From contig NZ_CP007212.1 in assembly GCF_001411805.1 (NCBI RefSeq), positions 744,001-808,000 of the forward strand: 64,000 nt of DNA, read 5' to 3'. The position numbers and the translations under genes were made by a program. Each line of letters opens with the position of its first letter. The stretch's first letter is position 1. The DNA is from Burkholderia plantarii. GTDB lineage: Bacteria; Pseudomonadota; Gammaproteobacteria; Burkholderiales; Burkholderiaceae. A model generated the notes under the pieces. The model worked only from the letters and a program-made list of their open reading frames with translations. It made no database searches and was not told the DNA's origin. Of this stretch, positions 1 through 9,521 are shown piece by piece.

Positions 1-2
1 TG

Positions 3-3000
3 GCGAGTCCCGACTACGGCAATCGCAGCGTGGACGACCTGAACTCGGTCGATCCGTACTCGGCCACCGGCAATACGCTCAGCATCGCCTCGAACCGCGT
101 GTCCTATCTGTTCGACCTGCGCGGTCCGAGCTTGTCGATCGACACCGCCTGCTCGTCGTCGCTGGTGGCGCTGCACCAGGCGGTGCAGGCGCTGCGTTCG
201 GGCGAAGCCGAGATGGCGCTGGCCGGCGGCGTGAACCTGCTGATGCACCCGTTCGGCTTCGTCAGCTTCTCGAAGGCGTCGATGCTCTCGCCGCGCGGCC
301 GCTGTCGCGCGTTCGACGCGAGCGGCGACGGCTACGTGCGCTCCGAGGGCGGCGCGTTCGTGCTGCTCAAGCCGCTCGAGCGCGCGCTCGCCGACGGCGA
401 CACGATCCACGCGGTGATCGCCGGCTCCGGCGTGAATTCCGACGGCTTCACGCAGGGCGGCATCAGCGTGCCGGGCGCGGCCACCCAGGCCGCGCTGCTG
501 CGCAGCGTCTATGCGCGCGCCGGCGTCGATCCGCTGTCGGTGTCGTATCTCGAAGCGCACGGCACGGGTACCGCGGTCGGCGACCCGATCGAAGCGCGCG
601 CGCTGATCGACGTGATGTCGGCGGGCCGCCCGGCCGACAAGCCGCTGCTGATCGGCTCGATCAAGACCAACATCGGCCACCTGGAAACCGCTTCCGGCAT
701 GGCCGGGCTGCTCAAGGCCGTGCTGTGCCTGAAGCACCGCGCGGTGCCGCGCTCGCTGCACTTTGTTACGCCGAACCCCGCCATCGATTTCGAGGGCGGC
801 CGGTTGCGCGTGGCCGATCGCTACACGCCGCTCGACGCGGCCGGCGACGCGCCGCTCACGGTCGGCGTGAACTCGTTCGGCTTCGGCGGCACCAACGCGC
901 ACATCGTGCTGACCGAGGCGCCGGCAGTGGTCGAAGCCGGCGCTGCGGCTGCCGTGACCGATGCCCGGCCGGTCGCGCGCCGCTCGCCGCTGCTGTTGAG
1001 CGCCCGCACGCCGCAGGCGTTCGCCGGGCTCGCCGCGCGCTATCTCGCCGTTCTGGAGCAGGGCGCCGACTGGCAGGCGGTCGCGGCCACCGCCGCGCGG
1101 CGCCGCCAGTGGTTCACGCACCGGCTCGTGATCGCGCCGACCAGCGACGACGAAGGGCGCGCCGCGCTCGCGGCGCTGGCCGCCGGCGCCGCCGAACTGC
1201 CCGCCTGCGTGGTACGCGGCGAGGCGCCGGCCGATCCCGGCCGGGTCGCGTTCGTCTACTCGGGCAACGGCTGCCAGTGGGCCGGCATGGGCCAGCAGCT
1301 GTACGACGAGGAGCCGCTGTTCCGCGCCGCGCTCGACGAGGTCGACGCGCTCTGGCGCGCCGACGGCAGTGCCTCGCTGGTCGAGGTGATGCGCCGCGGC
1401 GCGAGCGCGGAATGGCTCGCGGCCACCGAGAACGCGCAGCCGCTGCTGTTCGCGATCCAGGTGGGCCTGACGCGCGTGCTCGACGCGCGCGGCCTCCGCT
1501 GCGATGCCACGATCGGCCACAGCGTCGGCGAGATCGCCGCCGCCTGGGCCTCGCGGATTCTCTCGCTCGCCGACGCGGTGCGCGTGATCAAGATCCGCAG
1601 CCGCGCACAGGGCGCCACGCGCGGCAGCGGCCGGATGGCGGCGGCGGGCCTCAGCGAGGTGGCCGCCAACGAACTGATCGCGCGCCTGGGCCTGACGGCG
1701 CTGGTCGAGGTGGCCGGCGTGAACAGCGCCGAGGCGGTCACGCTGGCCGGCTCGCTGCAGGCGCTGCAGTCGATCGAGGCGGCGCAGCGCGAGAGCGGAC
1801 GCTTCTTCCAGCTGCTCGATCTCGACTACGCGTTCCACAGCCGCCAGATGGACGGCATCGAGACGATCGTGCGCGACGAGCTGGCCGGCCTCGCGCCGCT
1901 CGTCGGCGACGGCAGTTTCGTCTCGACCGTGACGGGCGCGCGGCTCGACGGCACCGCGCTCGATGCGGGCTACTGGTGGCGCAACATCCGCGAGCCGGTG
2001 CGCTTCGGCGACGGCATCGCGAACCTGATCGCCGACGGCGTGACCATATTCATCGAGGTCGCGCCGCATTCGATCCTGCGCAGCTACATGAAAAACTCGC
2101 TGCTGGCCGCGCAGGCGCAGGGCGCCGTGCTGCCGACGCTGAAGCGCCAGCAGGGCAGCGCCGCGACGCTGGAGGCCGCGATCCTGTCGGCCGTCGCGCA
2201 CGGCGCGGCCGTCGAGGTCGAGCGCTTCGCGCCGGCCGCGCCGCCCGTCGCGCTGCCGACCTATGCGTGGCAGCACGAGCACTACTGGCTGGAGCCGAGC
2301 GTCGAGGCCTACAACCTCGTCAACCGTCGCCGCGAGCATCCGCTGCTCGGCTACCGGCTGCACGAACTCGCGTTCGGGTGGGAGAACCAGCTCGATCCGG
2401 TCCGGCTGCCGCTCCTGGCCGACCACGTGGTGGACGGCGGCGTGGCGTTCCCGGGCGCCGGCTACGTCGAGATGGCGCTGGCCGCCGCGCGCGTCTACTT
2501 CGAATCCGACAGCTGCGCGCTCGAGAACGTCGAGATCCGCGCGCCGGTGGTGTTCCAGCCGCAGCAGGCCAAGCTGTTCCGCTTCCAGATCGATCCCGAG
2601 ACGGCGATCTTCACGATCGAGACGCGCGACCGCATGAGCGACGCGCCGTGGACGCTGAACGTGACCGGGCGCCTGCTCGCGAGCGGCTGCACGCTCGACG
2701 CGGGCACGACCGTGTCCGGCGCGCTGCTCGATGCGTTGCGCGCGCAACCGGTGCTCGACGGCGCGACGCTGTACGGCGGCACGTCGACGATCGGCCTCGA
2801 ATACGGTCCCGCGTTCCGCTGGGTGCGCGGCGTGCGGATCCGGCACGATCTCGCGCTGGCCGAGCTGGCGGCGCCGGCCGCCTGCGGCGACGCGGCCGCG
2901 CTGGCCGCTTACCACCTGCATCCGGCGCTGATGGACAGCGGTTTCCATCCGCTCTTCGCGCTGCTCGGCGCGCATGCCGGCGACGGCGACCACGCGGCCT

Positions 3001-6000
3001 ACGTGCCGGTGCAGATCGGCCGCGTCGATTTCCTGCGCGGCGACGCGATCGAGCGCGTGCTGGTGCGCATCGACCGGCGCAGCCCGCATTCGGTGGTCGC
3101 CAGCTTCGAATTCCTCGACGCCCACGGCGCCGTGACGGCGCGGCTCGCCGCCTGCCGGTTCCGCCGCGTCGACCTGCTTGGCCGCCGTCATCACGCGCCG
3201 TCGCGCTTCGTCTACGCGCTCGAACACCGGCCGCTGCCCGACGAGGCCCGCGCCGACATGCTGCCGGCGCCGGCCGCGCTGCTGCGGGACGCCGCCGCGC
3301 GCGTCGCGGCGAGCGAGGACGGCGCGCGCCGCGGCCAGCACCTGACCGAGATGCTGCCGCTGCTCGACGTGCTCGCGAGCCTCTACGCGCTGCGCGGGCT
3401 CGACGCGATCGACGCGTTCGCGGCGCCGCTGCTGCCCACCCATCCGCAGGCGCCGCTCATCGCGCGCCTCGCCGGGATCCTGATCGAGGACGGCCTCGCG
3501 CGTCGCGACGGCGAGCGCCTGGTGCGCGACGACGAAGCCTGCGCGGCGCTGCCGCCGCTCGACGAACTGTGGCGCGGCCTGCTCGCCGAGTCGCCGCATC
3601 ACGTCGCCGAGCTGACGCTGCTCGCCCATTGCGGCGCGGCGCTGCCGCGCGTGCTGAAGGGCGAACTCGAACCCTCGCGCGTGCTGTCGGCCACCGGCCG
3701 CAGCCTGGTCGAGCAGTTCTTCGACGCCTCGCCGACCTGGGAGCACACGCACGCGATCATGCAGGCCTGCGCGATGTCGGCGATCGACGGCTGGCGCGAG
3801 GCGCGCCGCCTGCGCCTGCTCGAGATCGAATCGACGCGTGGCGACGTGCTGCGCCCGCTCGCGATGCGCGTGCCGGGCGATCGTTGCGAGCGCACCATCG
3901 TCGGCACGGCCGATCAGCTCGCCGCGTTCGACGCCGACGCGTCGCCGGGCATCACCACGGTGGCGCAGGTCGCGGGCGAACGCTTCGCGCTGAAGGCCGA
4001 TCCGCACGAGCTGTACGACCTGGTGCTGGTCGATCGCGCGCTGGCCGGCCGCCCCGAGCCGGTCGACGTGCTGGCCTCGATCGGTGCCTGGGTCGCCCCG
4101 GGCGGGCTGGTGGTGCTGGCCGAGTCGCGCCGCAGCCGTTTCGCCGACATCGTGTTCGGGCTGCAGTCCGGCGACGGCCGCACCGCGTCGCTGACGCCGG
4201 CCGAACTCGCCGCGCTCTGCGAGCGCGCGGGCCTCGTCGAGGTGGTGCGCCACGCCGAGCAGGATCTCGAACTGGAAGGCACGCCGAGCCTCGTGATCGC
4301 GCGCCGGCCGCTGGCCGGCGAAGCCGCGGGCGAGCCCGACGACGACAGCCTCGACGCGCTCGAACGCGCCGAGCAATGGGTGATCGTCACCGCGGCCGAC
4401 GACGAGGCGCCGTTCGGTGCGCTGCTGGCCGACGCGCTGACGCATGCCGGCCACGTGGTCGAGACCGTCGAGGCGCGGCAGGCTGCCGATTTCATCGCGA
4501 CCATGCCGGCCACCGATCCGACCCACGTGGTGTTCTGCGCGCCCGCGCTGCGGCTCGGCGACGACGTGCCGGCCGAGCGCCTGATGCAGGCGCAGCGCTC
4601 CGGCGCGATCGCGCTGGCCGCGCTGGTGCGCGCGCTCGACGCCGCCCATTACGCGGCCGGCGTGCGGCTGTCGGTGATCACGCGCGGCGGCGCGCCGTTC
4701 GACGGCGCGGTCGCGGGCGACCCGGCCCAGGCGACGCTGTGGGGCCTCGGGCGCGTGCTCGCCAACGAGCATCCCGAGCTCGGCTGCCGCCTGATCGACG
4801 TCGATCAGGCCGCCGGCTTCGAGGTGATGCGGCTCGCGCGCGAGCTGCTGATCGACGTGGCCGAGGAAGAGGTGCTGCTCACGCCGGCCGGCCGCCAGGT
4901 GCCGCGCATGCTGAGCGCCGAACGCGCGGCCGCGCGCGCGCCGCTCGGGGCCCACGCCCCGGCGGTGCTCGCGTTCGACGCGCCGGGCTCGCTGCGCAAC
5001 CTCGAGTGGTTCGCGCAGGCGCCGCACACGCTCGCCGACGACGAGGTCGAGATCGAGCCGATGGCCACCGGCCTCAATTTCCGCGACGTGATGTATGCGA
5101 TGGGGCTGCTGTCCGACGAGGCCGTCGAGAACGGCTTCGCGGGTGCGACGATCGGCATGGAGCTGTCCGGCCGCGTGTTGCGCGTGGGCCGCGCGGTCAC
5201 GGCGTTCGCGCCCGGCGACGCGGTGCTCGGCTTCGCGCCGGCCTCGTTCGCCACGCGCGTGGTGACGCGCGCCGAGGCGATCGCGGCGAAGCCGGCCGCG
5301 ATGTCGTTCGAGGAGGCGGCCACCGTGCCGACCACCTTCTTCACCGCCTATTACGCGCTGGTCGAGCTGGCGCGCGTGCGCCGCGGCGAACGCGTGCTGG
5401 TCCACGGCGGTGCGGGAGGCGTGGGCATCGCGGCGATCCAGATCGCGCGCCATTTCGGCGCCGAGGTGTTCGCTACCGCCGGCAGCGACGAGAAGCGCCA
5501 GTTCGCGCGCCTGCTCGGCGCCGACCACGTGCTCGACTCGCGCAGCCTCGCGTTCGCCGACCAGGTTCGCGCGATGACGGGCGGGCAGGGCATCGACATC
5601 GTGCTGAACTCGCTGGCGGGCGAGGCGATGGTGCGCAGCATCGACACGCTGCGCCCGTTCGGCCGCTTCCTCGAGCTCGGCAAGCGCGACTTCTACGAGA
5701 ACAGCCACATCGGGCTGCGTCCGTTCCGCAACAACATCAGCTACTTCGGCATCGACGCCGACCAGCTGATGGGCGTGCTGCCCGAGCTGACCGCGCGCCT
5801 GTTCGGCGAGGTCATGGCGCTGTTCGCCGGCGGCGTGCTGCATCCGCTGCCGTACCGCGCGTTCCCGGCCGAGCGCGCCGAGGATGCGTTCCGCTACATG
5901 CAGCAGGCGCGCCAGATCGGCAAGGTGCTGATCACCTATCCGTCCGGCACGCCGGCGCCCACGCGCGGCCTGGCCGCGCGGCCCGCGCTCGCGCTCGATC

Positions 6001-7232
6001 CGGCCGGCGCCTATCTGGTGATCGGCGGCACGGGCGGCCTGGGCTTCGCCACGGCGCGCCGCCTGGTCGAGCGCGGCGCGCGACACCTGACGCTGGCGAG
6101 CCGCGGCGGCGCGCTGGCCGAGGCCACCGAGGCCGAGGTCGCGCAGTGGCGCGAGATGCTCGGCGTGACGGTGGAGATCGCGGCCTGCGACGTGACCGAC
6201 GCGGCGGCGCTCGACGCGCTGATCGCGCGGATCGCCGCGCGCGGCACGCCGCTCAAGGGCGTGCTGCACTCGGCGATGCGGATCGACGACGGCCTGGTGC
6301 GCAATCTCGACGACGCGCGCTTCGAGGCCGTGCTCGCGCCCAAGGTGGCGGGCGCCTGGAACCTGCATCGCGCCACGCGCGGCGCGCCGCTCGACTGGTT
6401 CGTGGTCTATTCGTCGGCCACCACCTATCTCGGCAATCCCGGCCAGGCCAGCTACGTGGCGGCCAACAGCTTCCTCGAGGCGCTGGTCGCGCACCGCCGC
6501 GCGGCCGGGCTGCCGGCCACCTTCATGGCGTGGGGGCCGCTCGACGACGTCGGCTTCCTGGCCCGCAACGACAGCACGCGCGAGGCGCTGCAGGCGCGCA
6601 TCGGCGGCGCCGCGATCAGCTCCGCCGAGGCGCTCGACGCGCTCGAACGCGCGCTGCTGGACGGCCGCGCCGGCGAGGCGGTGGTGCGCATCGACTGGCA
6701 GGCGCTCGCGCGCGGCATGCCGGCCGCCGGCGCGCGCCGCTATGCGCTGATGCAGACGCGCCCCGGCAGCGACGCGTCGCGCGACGGCGGCGACGAGCTG
6801 CGCGAGCAGGTCGCCGCGCTGCCGCGCGAGGAAGCGGTGGCGTTCGTCTCGGAGACGCTGCGTGCGCAGATCGCGCGGATTCTGCACATGACGCCGGAGC
6901 GCATCGCGCTCGACAAGTCGGTGCTCGAAATGGGCATGGATTCGCTGATGGGCATGGAGCTCGGCCTCGCGGTCGAGGAAGTGTTCGAGGTGAAGCTGTC
7001 GGTGATGGCGATCGCCGACGGCGCGACCGTGCAGTCGCTGGCCGGCCGGATCGTCGATTCGATCGCGGCCGAGGAGGCCAGCGCCGGCGCGCCCGCCGAT
7101 GGCGGCGCGCTCGACGAGGTCGCCGCGCTGGCCGCGAAGCACGCGCTCGACAGCGAGGCGAAGGCCGCGCTGAAGGCCGCCGCCAACGATCCGGTGGGCG
7201 GCAAGAAGCCGAGGCTCGAGGTGGCGCAGTGA
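3..7232 (+). CDS. Highly reducing type I polyketide synthase, 5' end outside the window
   Basis: Open at the left edge: the frame reads into a ketosynthase already in progress, so the true start lies upstream. Domains in order: KS (active Cys in DTACSSS at 150-152, His in EAHGTGT near 558 and NIGHLE near 678); AT about 1240-2130 (GHSVGE Ser near 1521; YAFHS near 1826, close to the malonyl-type HAFH); DH about 2330-3180 (HVVDGGVAFP near 2424, Asp in LMDSGFH near 2934); a C-methyltransferase-like region about 3340-4300 whose SAM glycine loop is degraded (LLEIESTRG); a structural KR half about 4370-4960; ER about 4970-5950 (VHGGAGGVG); KR about 6000-6560 (GGTGGLG, Ser-Tyr in the SSATTY/ASYVAAN stretch); ACP with DSL Ser near 6942. 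All loop enzymes but cMT look active. This is the architecture of iterative, fully reducing PKSs making long alkyl chains. No thioesterase follows, which fits release by the downstream PLP enzyme. Confidence 0.95.
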   Translation, partial: ASPDYGNRSVDDLNSVDPYSATGNTLSIASNRVSYLFDLRGPSLSIDTACSSSLVALHQAVQALRSGEAEMALAGGVNLLMHPFGFVSFSKASMLSPRGRCRAFDASGDGYVRSEGGAFVLLKPLERALADGDTIHAVIAGSGVNSDGFTQGGISVPGAATQAALLRSVYARAGVDPLSVSYLEAHGTGTAVGDPIEARALIDVMSAGRPADKPLLIGSIKTNIGHLETASGMAGLLKAVLCLKHRAVPRSLHFVTPNPAIDFEGGRLRVADRYTPLDAAGDAPLTVGVNSFGFGGTNAHIVLTEAPAVVEAGAAAAVTDARPVARRSPLLLSARTPQAFAGLAARYLAVLEQGADWQAVAATAARRRQWFTHRLVIAPTSDDEGRAALAALAAGAAELPACVVRGEAPADPGRVAFVYSGNGCQWAGMGQQLYDEEPLFRAALDEVDALWRADGSASLVEVMRRGASAEWLAATENAQPLLFAIQVGLTRVLDARGLRCDATIGHSVGEIAAAWASRILSLADAVRVIKIRSRAQGATRGSGRMAAAGLSEVAANELIARLGLTALVEVAGVNSAEAVTLAGSLQALQSIEAAQRESGRFFQLLDLDYAFHSRQMDGIETIVRDELAGLAPLVGDGSFVSTVTGARLDGTALDAGYWWRNIREPVRFGDGIANLIADGVTIFIEVAPHSILRSYMKNSLLAAQAQGAVLPTLKRQQGSAATLEAAILSAVAHGAAVEVERFAPAAPPVALPTYAWQHEHYWLEPSVEAYNLVNRRREHPLLGYRLHELAFGWENQLDPVRLPLLADHVVDGGVAFPGAGYVEMALAAARVYFESDSCALENVEIRAPVVFQPQQAKLFRFQIDPETAIFTIETRDRMSDAPWTLNVTGRLLASGCTLDAGTTVSGALLDALRAQPVLDGATLYGGTSTIGLEYGPAFRWVRGVRIRHDLALAELAAPAACGDAAALAAYHLHPALMDSGFHPLFALLGAHAGDGDHAAYVPVQIGRVDFLRGDAIERVLVRIDRRSPHSVVASFEFLDAHGAVTARLAACRFRRVDLLGRRHHAPSRFVYALEHRPLPDEARADMLPAPAALLRDAAARVAASEDGARRGQHLTEMLPLLDVLASLYALRGLDAIDAFAAPLLPTHPQAPLIARLAGILIEDGLARRDGERLVRDDEACAALPPLDELWRGLLAESPHHVAELTLLAHCGAALPRVLKGELEPSRVLSATGRSLVEQFFDASPTWEHTHAIMQACAMSAIDGWREARRLRLLEIESTRGDVLRPLAMRVPGDRCERTIVGTADQLAAFDADASPGITTVAQVAGERFALKADPHELYDLVLVDRALAGRPEPVDVLASIGAWVAPGGLVVLAESRRSRFADIVFGLQSGDGRTASLTPAELAALCERAGLVEVVRHAEQDLELEGTPSLVIARRPLAGEAAGEPDDDSLDALERAEQWVIVTAADDEAPFGALLADALTHAGHVVETVEARQAADFIATMPATDPTHVVFCAPALRLGDDVPAERLMQAQRSGAIALAALVRALDAAHYAAGVRLSVITRGGAPFDGAVAGDPAQATLWGLGRVLANEHPELGCRLIDVDQAAGFEVMRLARELLIDVAEEEVLLTPAGRQVPRMLSAERAAARAPLGAHAPAVLAFDAPGSLRNLEWFAQAPHTLADDEVEIEPMATGLNFRDVMYAMGLLSDEAVENGFAGATIGMELSGRVLRVGRAVTAFAPGDAVLGFAPASFATRVVTRAEAIAAKPAAMSFEEAATVPTTFFTAYYALVELARVRRGERVLVHGGAGGVGIAAIQIARHFGAEVFATAGSDEKRQFARLLGADHVLDSRSLAFADQVRAMTGGQGIDIVLNSLAGEAMVRSIDTLRPFGRFLELGKRDFYENSHIGLRPFRNNISYFGIDADQLMGVLPELTARLFGEVMALFAGGVLHPLPYRAFPAERAEDAFRYMQQARQIGKVLITYPSGTPAPTRGLAARPALALDPAGAYLVIGGTGGLGFATARRLVERGARHLTLASRGGALAEATEAEVAQWREMLGVTVEIAACDVTDAAALDALIARIAARGTPLKGVLHSAMRIDDGLVRNLDDARFEAVLAPKVAGAWNLHRATRGAPLDWFVVYSSATTYLGNPGQASYVAANSFLEALVAHRRAAGLPATFMAWGPLDDVGFLARNDSTREALQARIGGAAISSAEALDALERALLDGRAGEAVVRIDWQALARGMPAAGARRYALMQTRPGSDASRDGGDELREQVAALPREEAVAFVSETLRAQIARILHMTPERIALDKSVLEMGMDSLMGMELGLAVEEVFEVKLSVMAIADGATVQSLAGRIVDSIAAEEASAGAPADGGALDEVAALAAKHALDSEAKAALKAAANDPVGGKKPRLEVAQ

Positions 7233-8152
7233 CGAGCGCCGTACCGGCCGGCTGGCAGGCGACGCAGGGCACGCTCGCGCGCGAGCTCGCGCTGGACGGC
7301 CACGGCCTGCACACCGGCCGGCGCGTGCGGGTGCGAATCCTGCCCGCGGCGGGCGATGCGCCCGCCACGCGCGGCATCCGGTTTCGCCGCCTGAACGGCG
7401 GGCGGGAGCTGGCCAGCTTCGCGGTCGATCCGGCGCTACGCCGCGCGCAGCCGCTTTGCACCATGCTGCGCGGCCCCGACGGGGTGGGCGTGCGCACCGT
7501 CGAGCACCTGCTCGCGGCGCTGCTCGCCTGCGAGATCGACCACGCCACGGTCGAGCTCGATGCCGAGGAAGTGCCGATCCTCGACGGCAGCGCCGCGCCC
7601 TGGCTCGACGCGCTGCGCCCGGCCGGGCGCCGTGCGCTGGCCGCGCCGAAGCGCTTCATCCGCGTCACGCGCGCGCTCGCGGTGGCCGACGGCGAGGGCG
7701 GCGCGCGCCGCGAGATGCGGCTCGAACCCGCGCCGCGCTACGAGATGAGCGTGCGCAACGACCTGAAGGGCTTCGGCGAGATGCACTGGGCCGGCGAGAT
7801 GACGCCGGCCGCGTTCGCCGCCGAGATCGCGCCGTCGCGCTCCTACGGACGCGTCAAGTGGGCGGTGCCGGCGATCGTCGCCGGCTACCTGCGCGGCGTG
7901 CCGATCCTGCGCGGCGCGCGGCCTTCCTGCACCGCGTCGATCGTCGGCGGCCGCGTGCTGGGCGGCATGCGCCTGCCCGACGAATTCGTGCGTCACCGCG
8001 TGCTCGATCTGGTCGGCGACCTCGCGATGGCGGGCGCGCCGCTGCTCGCGCGCGTCTCGGCGTTGCGGCCGAGCCACGAAATGAACTTCCGGCTCGTCGA
8101 TGCGCTGCTGTCCAGCCCCGACGCCTGGGAATGGGCCGAGTTCGCGGCGTAA
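7229..8152 (+). CDS. LpxC-family zinc-dependent deacetylase, divergent paralogue
   Basis: About 307 residues, GTG start overlapping the PKS stop (GTGA), so translation is coupled to the PKS. Recognisable as the UDP-3-O-acyl-N-acetylglucosamine deacetylase family: HGLHTG near residue 25, TVEHL with the base Glu92 and zinc ligand His93, DGSAAPW near 119, FVRHRVLD with zinc ligands His256 and Asp260, and the catalytic His283 in SHEMN. The zinc and catalytic set of E. coli LpxC (E78, H79, H238, D242, H265) is therefore intact. The parts that bind acyl-UDP-GlcNAc differ: the IDFNHP segment is absent, ARTFG is SRSYG, Lys239 is Arg, and the GGSFDCAIVVDD region is replaced. The housekeeping lpxC normally sits with the mur-fts genes, so this is probably a second copy. 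Possible roles are amide hydrolysis on the cluster product or an inhibitor-tolerant target; the sequence does not decide. Confidence 0.88.
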   Translation: MTSAVPAGWQATQGTLARELALDGHGLHTGRRVRVRILPAAGDAPATRGIRFRRLNGGRELASFAVDPALRRAQPLCTMLRGPDGVGVRTVEHLLAALLACEIDHATVELDAEEVPILDGSAAPWLDALRPAGRRALAAPKRFIRVTRALAVADGEGGARREMRLEPAPRYEMSVRNDLKGFGEMHWAGEMTPAAFAAEIAPSRSYGRVKWAVPAIVAGYLRGVPILRGARPSCTASIVGGRVLGGMRLPDEFVRHRVLDLVGDLAMAGAPLLARVSALRPSHEMNFRLVDALLSSPDAWEWAEFAA

Positions 8153-8189
8153 CATAGCGGTCTTGATCAGGCTACGGGCGAACGAATCG

Positions 8190-9509
8190 ATGGGATTGGG
8201 AGATCACCTCCGGCAGCAACTCGCTGCGAAGGCGCTCAAGCGCCAACTGGACCGCGTGACCGAGGGCGGCGCGGCCGCCGTGCCGGCGCCGGCCGCAGCG
8301 GGCGAGCACGCGTCGCCGCGCAGCCGCTTCGAGTCGATGCCGCAATACCAGCAGCTCAAGATCATGCGCGAGATGGGCGAGACGCTCGGCGTCGAGTCGC
8401 CGTTCTTCCGCGTCCATGACGGGCTTGCCGGCGCGACCACGCTGATCGGCGGGCGCGAGTACGTGAACTACGCGAACTACAACTACCTGGGTCTGGCCGG
8501 CGACGCCACCGTGACGGCGCACGCCAAGCAGGCGATCGACCGCTACGGCACCTCGGCCTCGGCGAGCCGCATGGTGGCGGGCGAGCGGCCCGTGCAGCGC
8601 GATCTCGAACATGCGCTCGCGGCGTTCTACGAGACCGACGACTGCGTGGTGTTCGTGAGCGGCCATGCCACCAACGTCACCGTGATCGGCTCGCTGTTCG
8701 GGCAGGGCGACCTGATCGTCCACGATTCGCTCGCGCACAACAGCATCGTGCAGGGCGCGCAGCTGAGCGGCGCCAAGCGCCTGAGCTTCCCGCACAACGA
8801 CTGGCGCGCGCTCGACGCGCTGCTCTCGCGCGTGCGCCACGAGTATCGCAACGTGCTGATCGCGATCGAGGGGCTCTACAGCATGGACGGCGATTTCCCG
8901 GACCTGCCGAAGTTCGTCGAGATCCGCAACCGCCACGGCGCGTTCCTGCTCGTCGACGAGGCGCATTCGCTCGGCGTGCTCGGCGCCACCGGGCGCGGCA
9001 TCCGCGAGCATTTCGGGGTGGCCCCCGAGGACGTCGACCTGTGGATGGGCACGCTCAGCAAGACGCTGGCCGGCTGCGGCGGCTTCATTGCCGGCTGCCA
9101 GCCGCTCACCGACATGCTGCGCCACCTGGCGCCGGGCTTCCTCTACAGCGTCGGCCTCGCGCCGGTGCTGGCGGCCGCCTCGCTGAGCGCGCTCGAAATC
9201 CTGCAGCGCGAGCCGCAACGCGTCGCGCAGCTGCGCGAACGGGGCCGGCAATTCCTCGACGAGGCGCGCGCCGCGGGCCTCGACACCGGCACCAGCGAGG
9301 GCTACGCGGTGGTGCCGGTGATCACCGGCAGCTCGCTGAAGGCCGCGCGCTGGGCCAACGCGCTGTTCGACGAGGGCATCAACGTGCAGCCGATCTTCTA
9401 CCCGGCCGTCGAGGAGAAGGCCGCGCGGCTGCGCTTCTTCATCTGCTCGACGCACGAGCCCGACCAGATCACGCGTACCGTGGCCGCGCTGGCCCGGCTC
9501 GCGCGCTAG
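8190..9509 (+). CDS. Alpha-oxoamine synthase (serine palmitoyltransferase / AONS type)
   Basis: 439 residues; the ATG at 8190 is chosen because upstream codons overlap the preceding gene. PLP fold type I enzyme of the alpha-oxoamine synthase family: Asp256 in VDEAHSLG binds the pyridine nitrogen, Lys291 in TLSKTLAG is the Schiff-base lysine, and YNYLGLAG near residue 95 and GTSASASRMV are typical. Family members condense an acyl thioester with an amino acid and lose CO2, giving an alpha-amino ketone. About 50 extra N-terminal residues, Ala/Lys/Arg rich, precede the usual domain. Placed two genes after a PKS that ends in ACP without thioesterase, it is the likely chain-release enzyme, like Fum8 in fumonisin biosynthesis. 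The amino acid used cannot be read from the sequence. Confidence 0.92.
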   Translation: MGLGDHLRQQLAAKALKRQLDRVTEGGAAAVPAPAAAGEHASPRSRFESMPQYQQLKIMREMGETLGVESPFFRVHDGLAGATTLIGGREYVNYANYNYLGLAGDATVTAHAKQAIDRYGTSASASRMVAGERPVQRDLEHALAAFYETDDCVVFVSGHATNVTVIGSLFGQGDLIVHDSLAHNSIVQGAQLSGAKRLSFPHNDWRALDALLSRVRHEYRNVLIAIEGLYSMDGDFPDLPKFVEIRNRHGAFLLVDEAHSLGVLGATGRGIREHFGVAPEDVDLWMGTLSKTLAGCGGFIAGCQPLTDMLRHLAPGFLYSVGLAPVLAAASLSALEILQREPQRVAQLRERGRQFLDEARAAGLDTGTSEGYAVVPVITGSSLKAARWANALFDEGINVQPIFYPAVEEKAARLRFFICSTHEPDQITRTVAALARLAR

Positions 9510-9521
9510 GGGCGGCCCGCC

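Noticed and set aside
725..7228. Very long open frame in the PKS region, offset from the PKS frame
   Set aside because: Its translation is a low-complexity Arg/Ala/Gly run with no domain; only the end beyond 7229 is a real gene (LpxC-like).
6616..7668. Minus-strand open frame across the PKS-LpxC border
   Set aside because: Rich in Arg and Ser with no motif; overlaps two well-supported genes.
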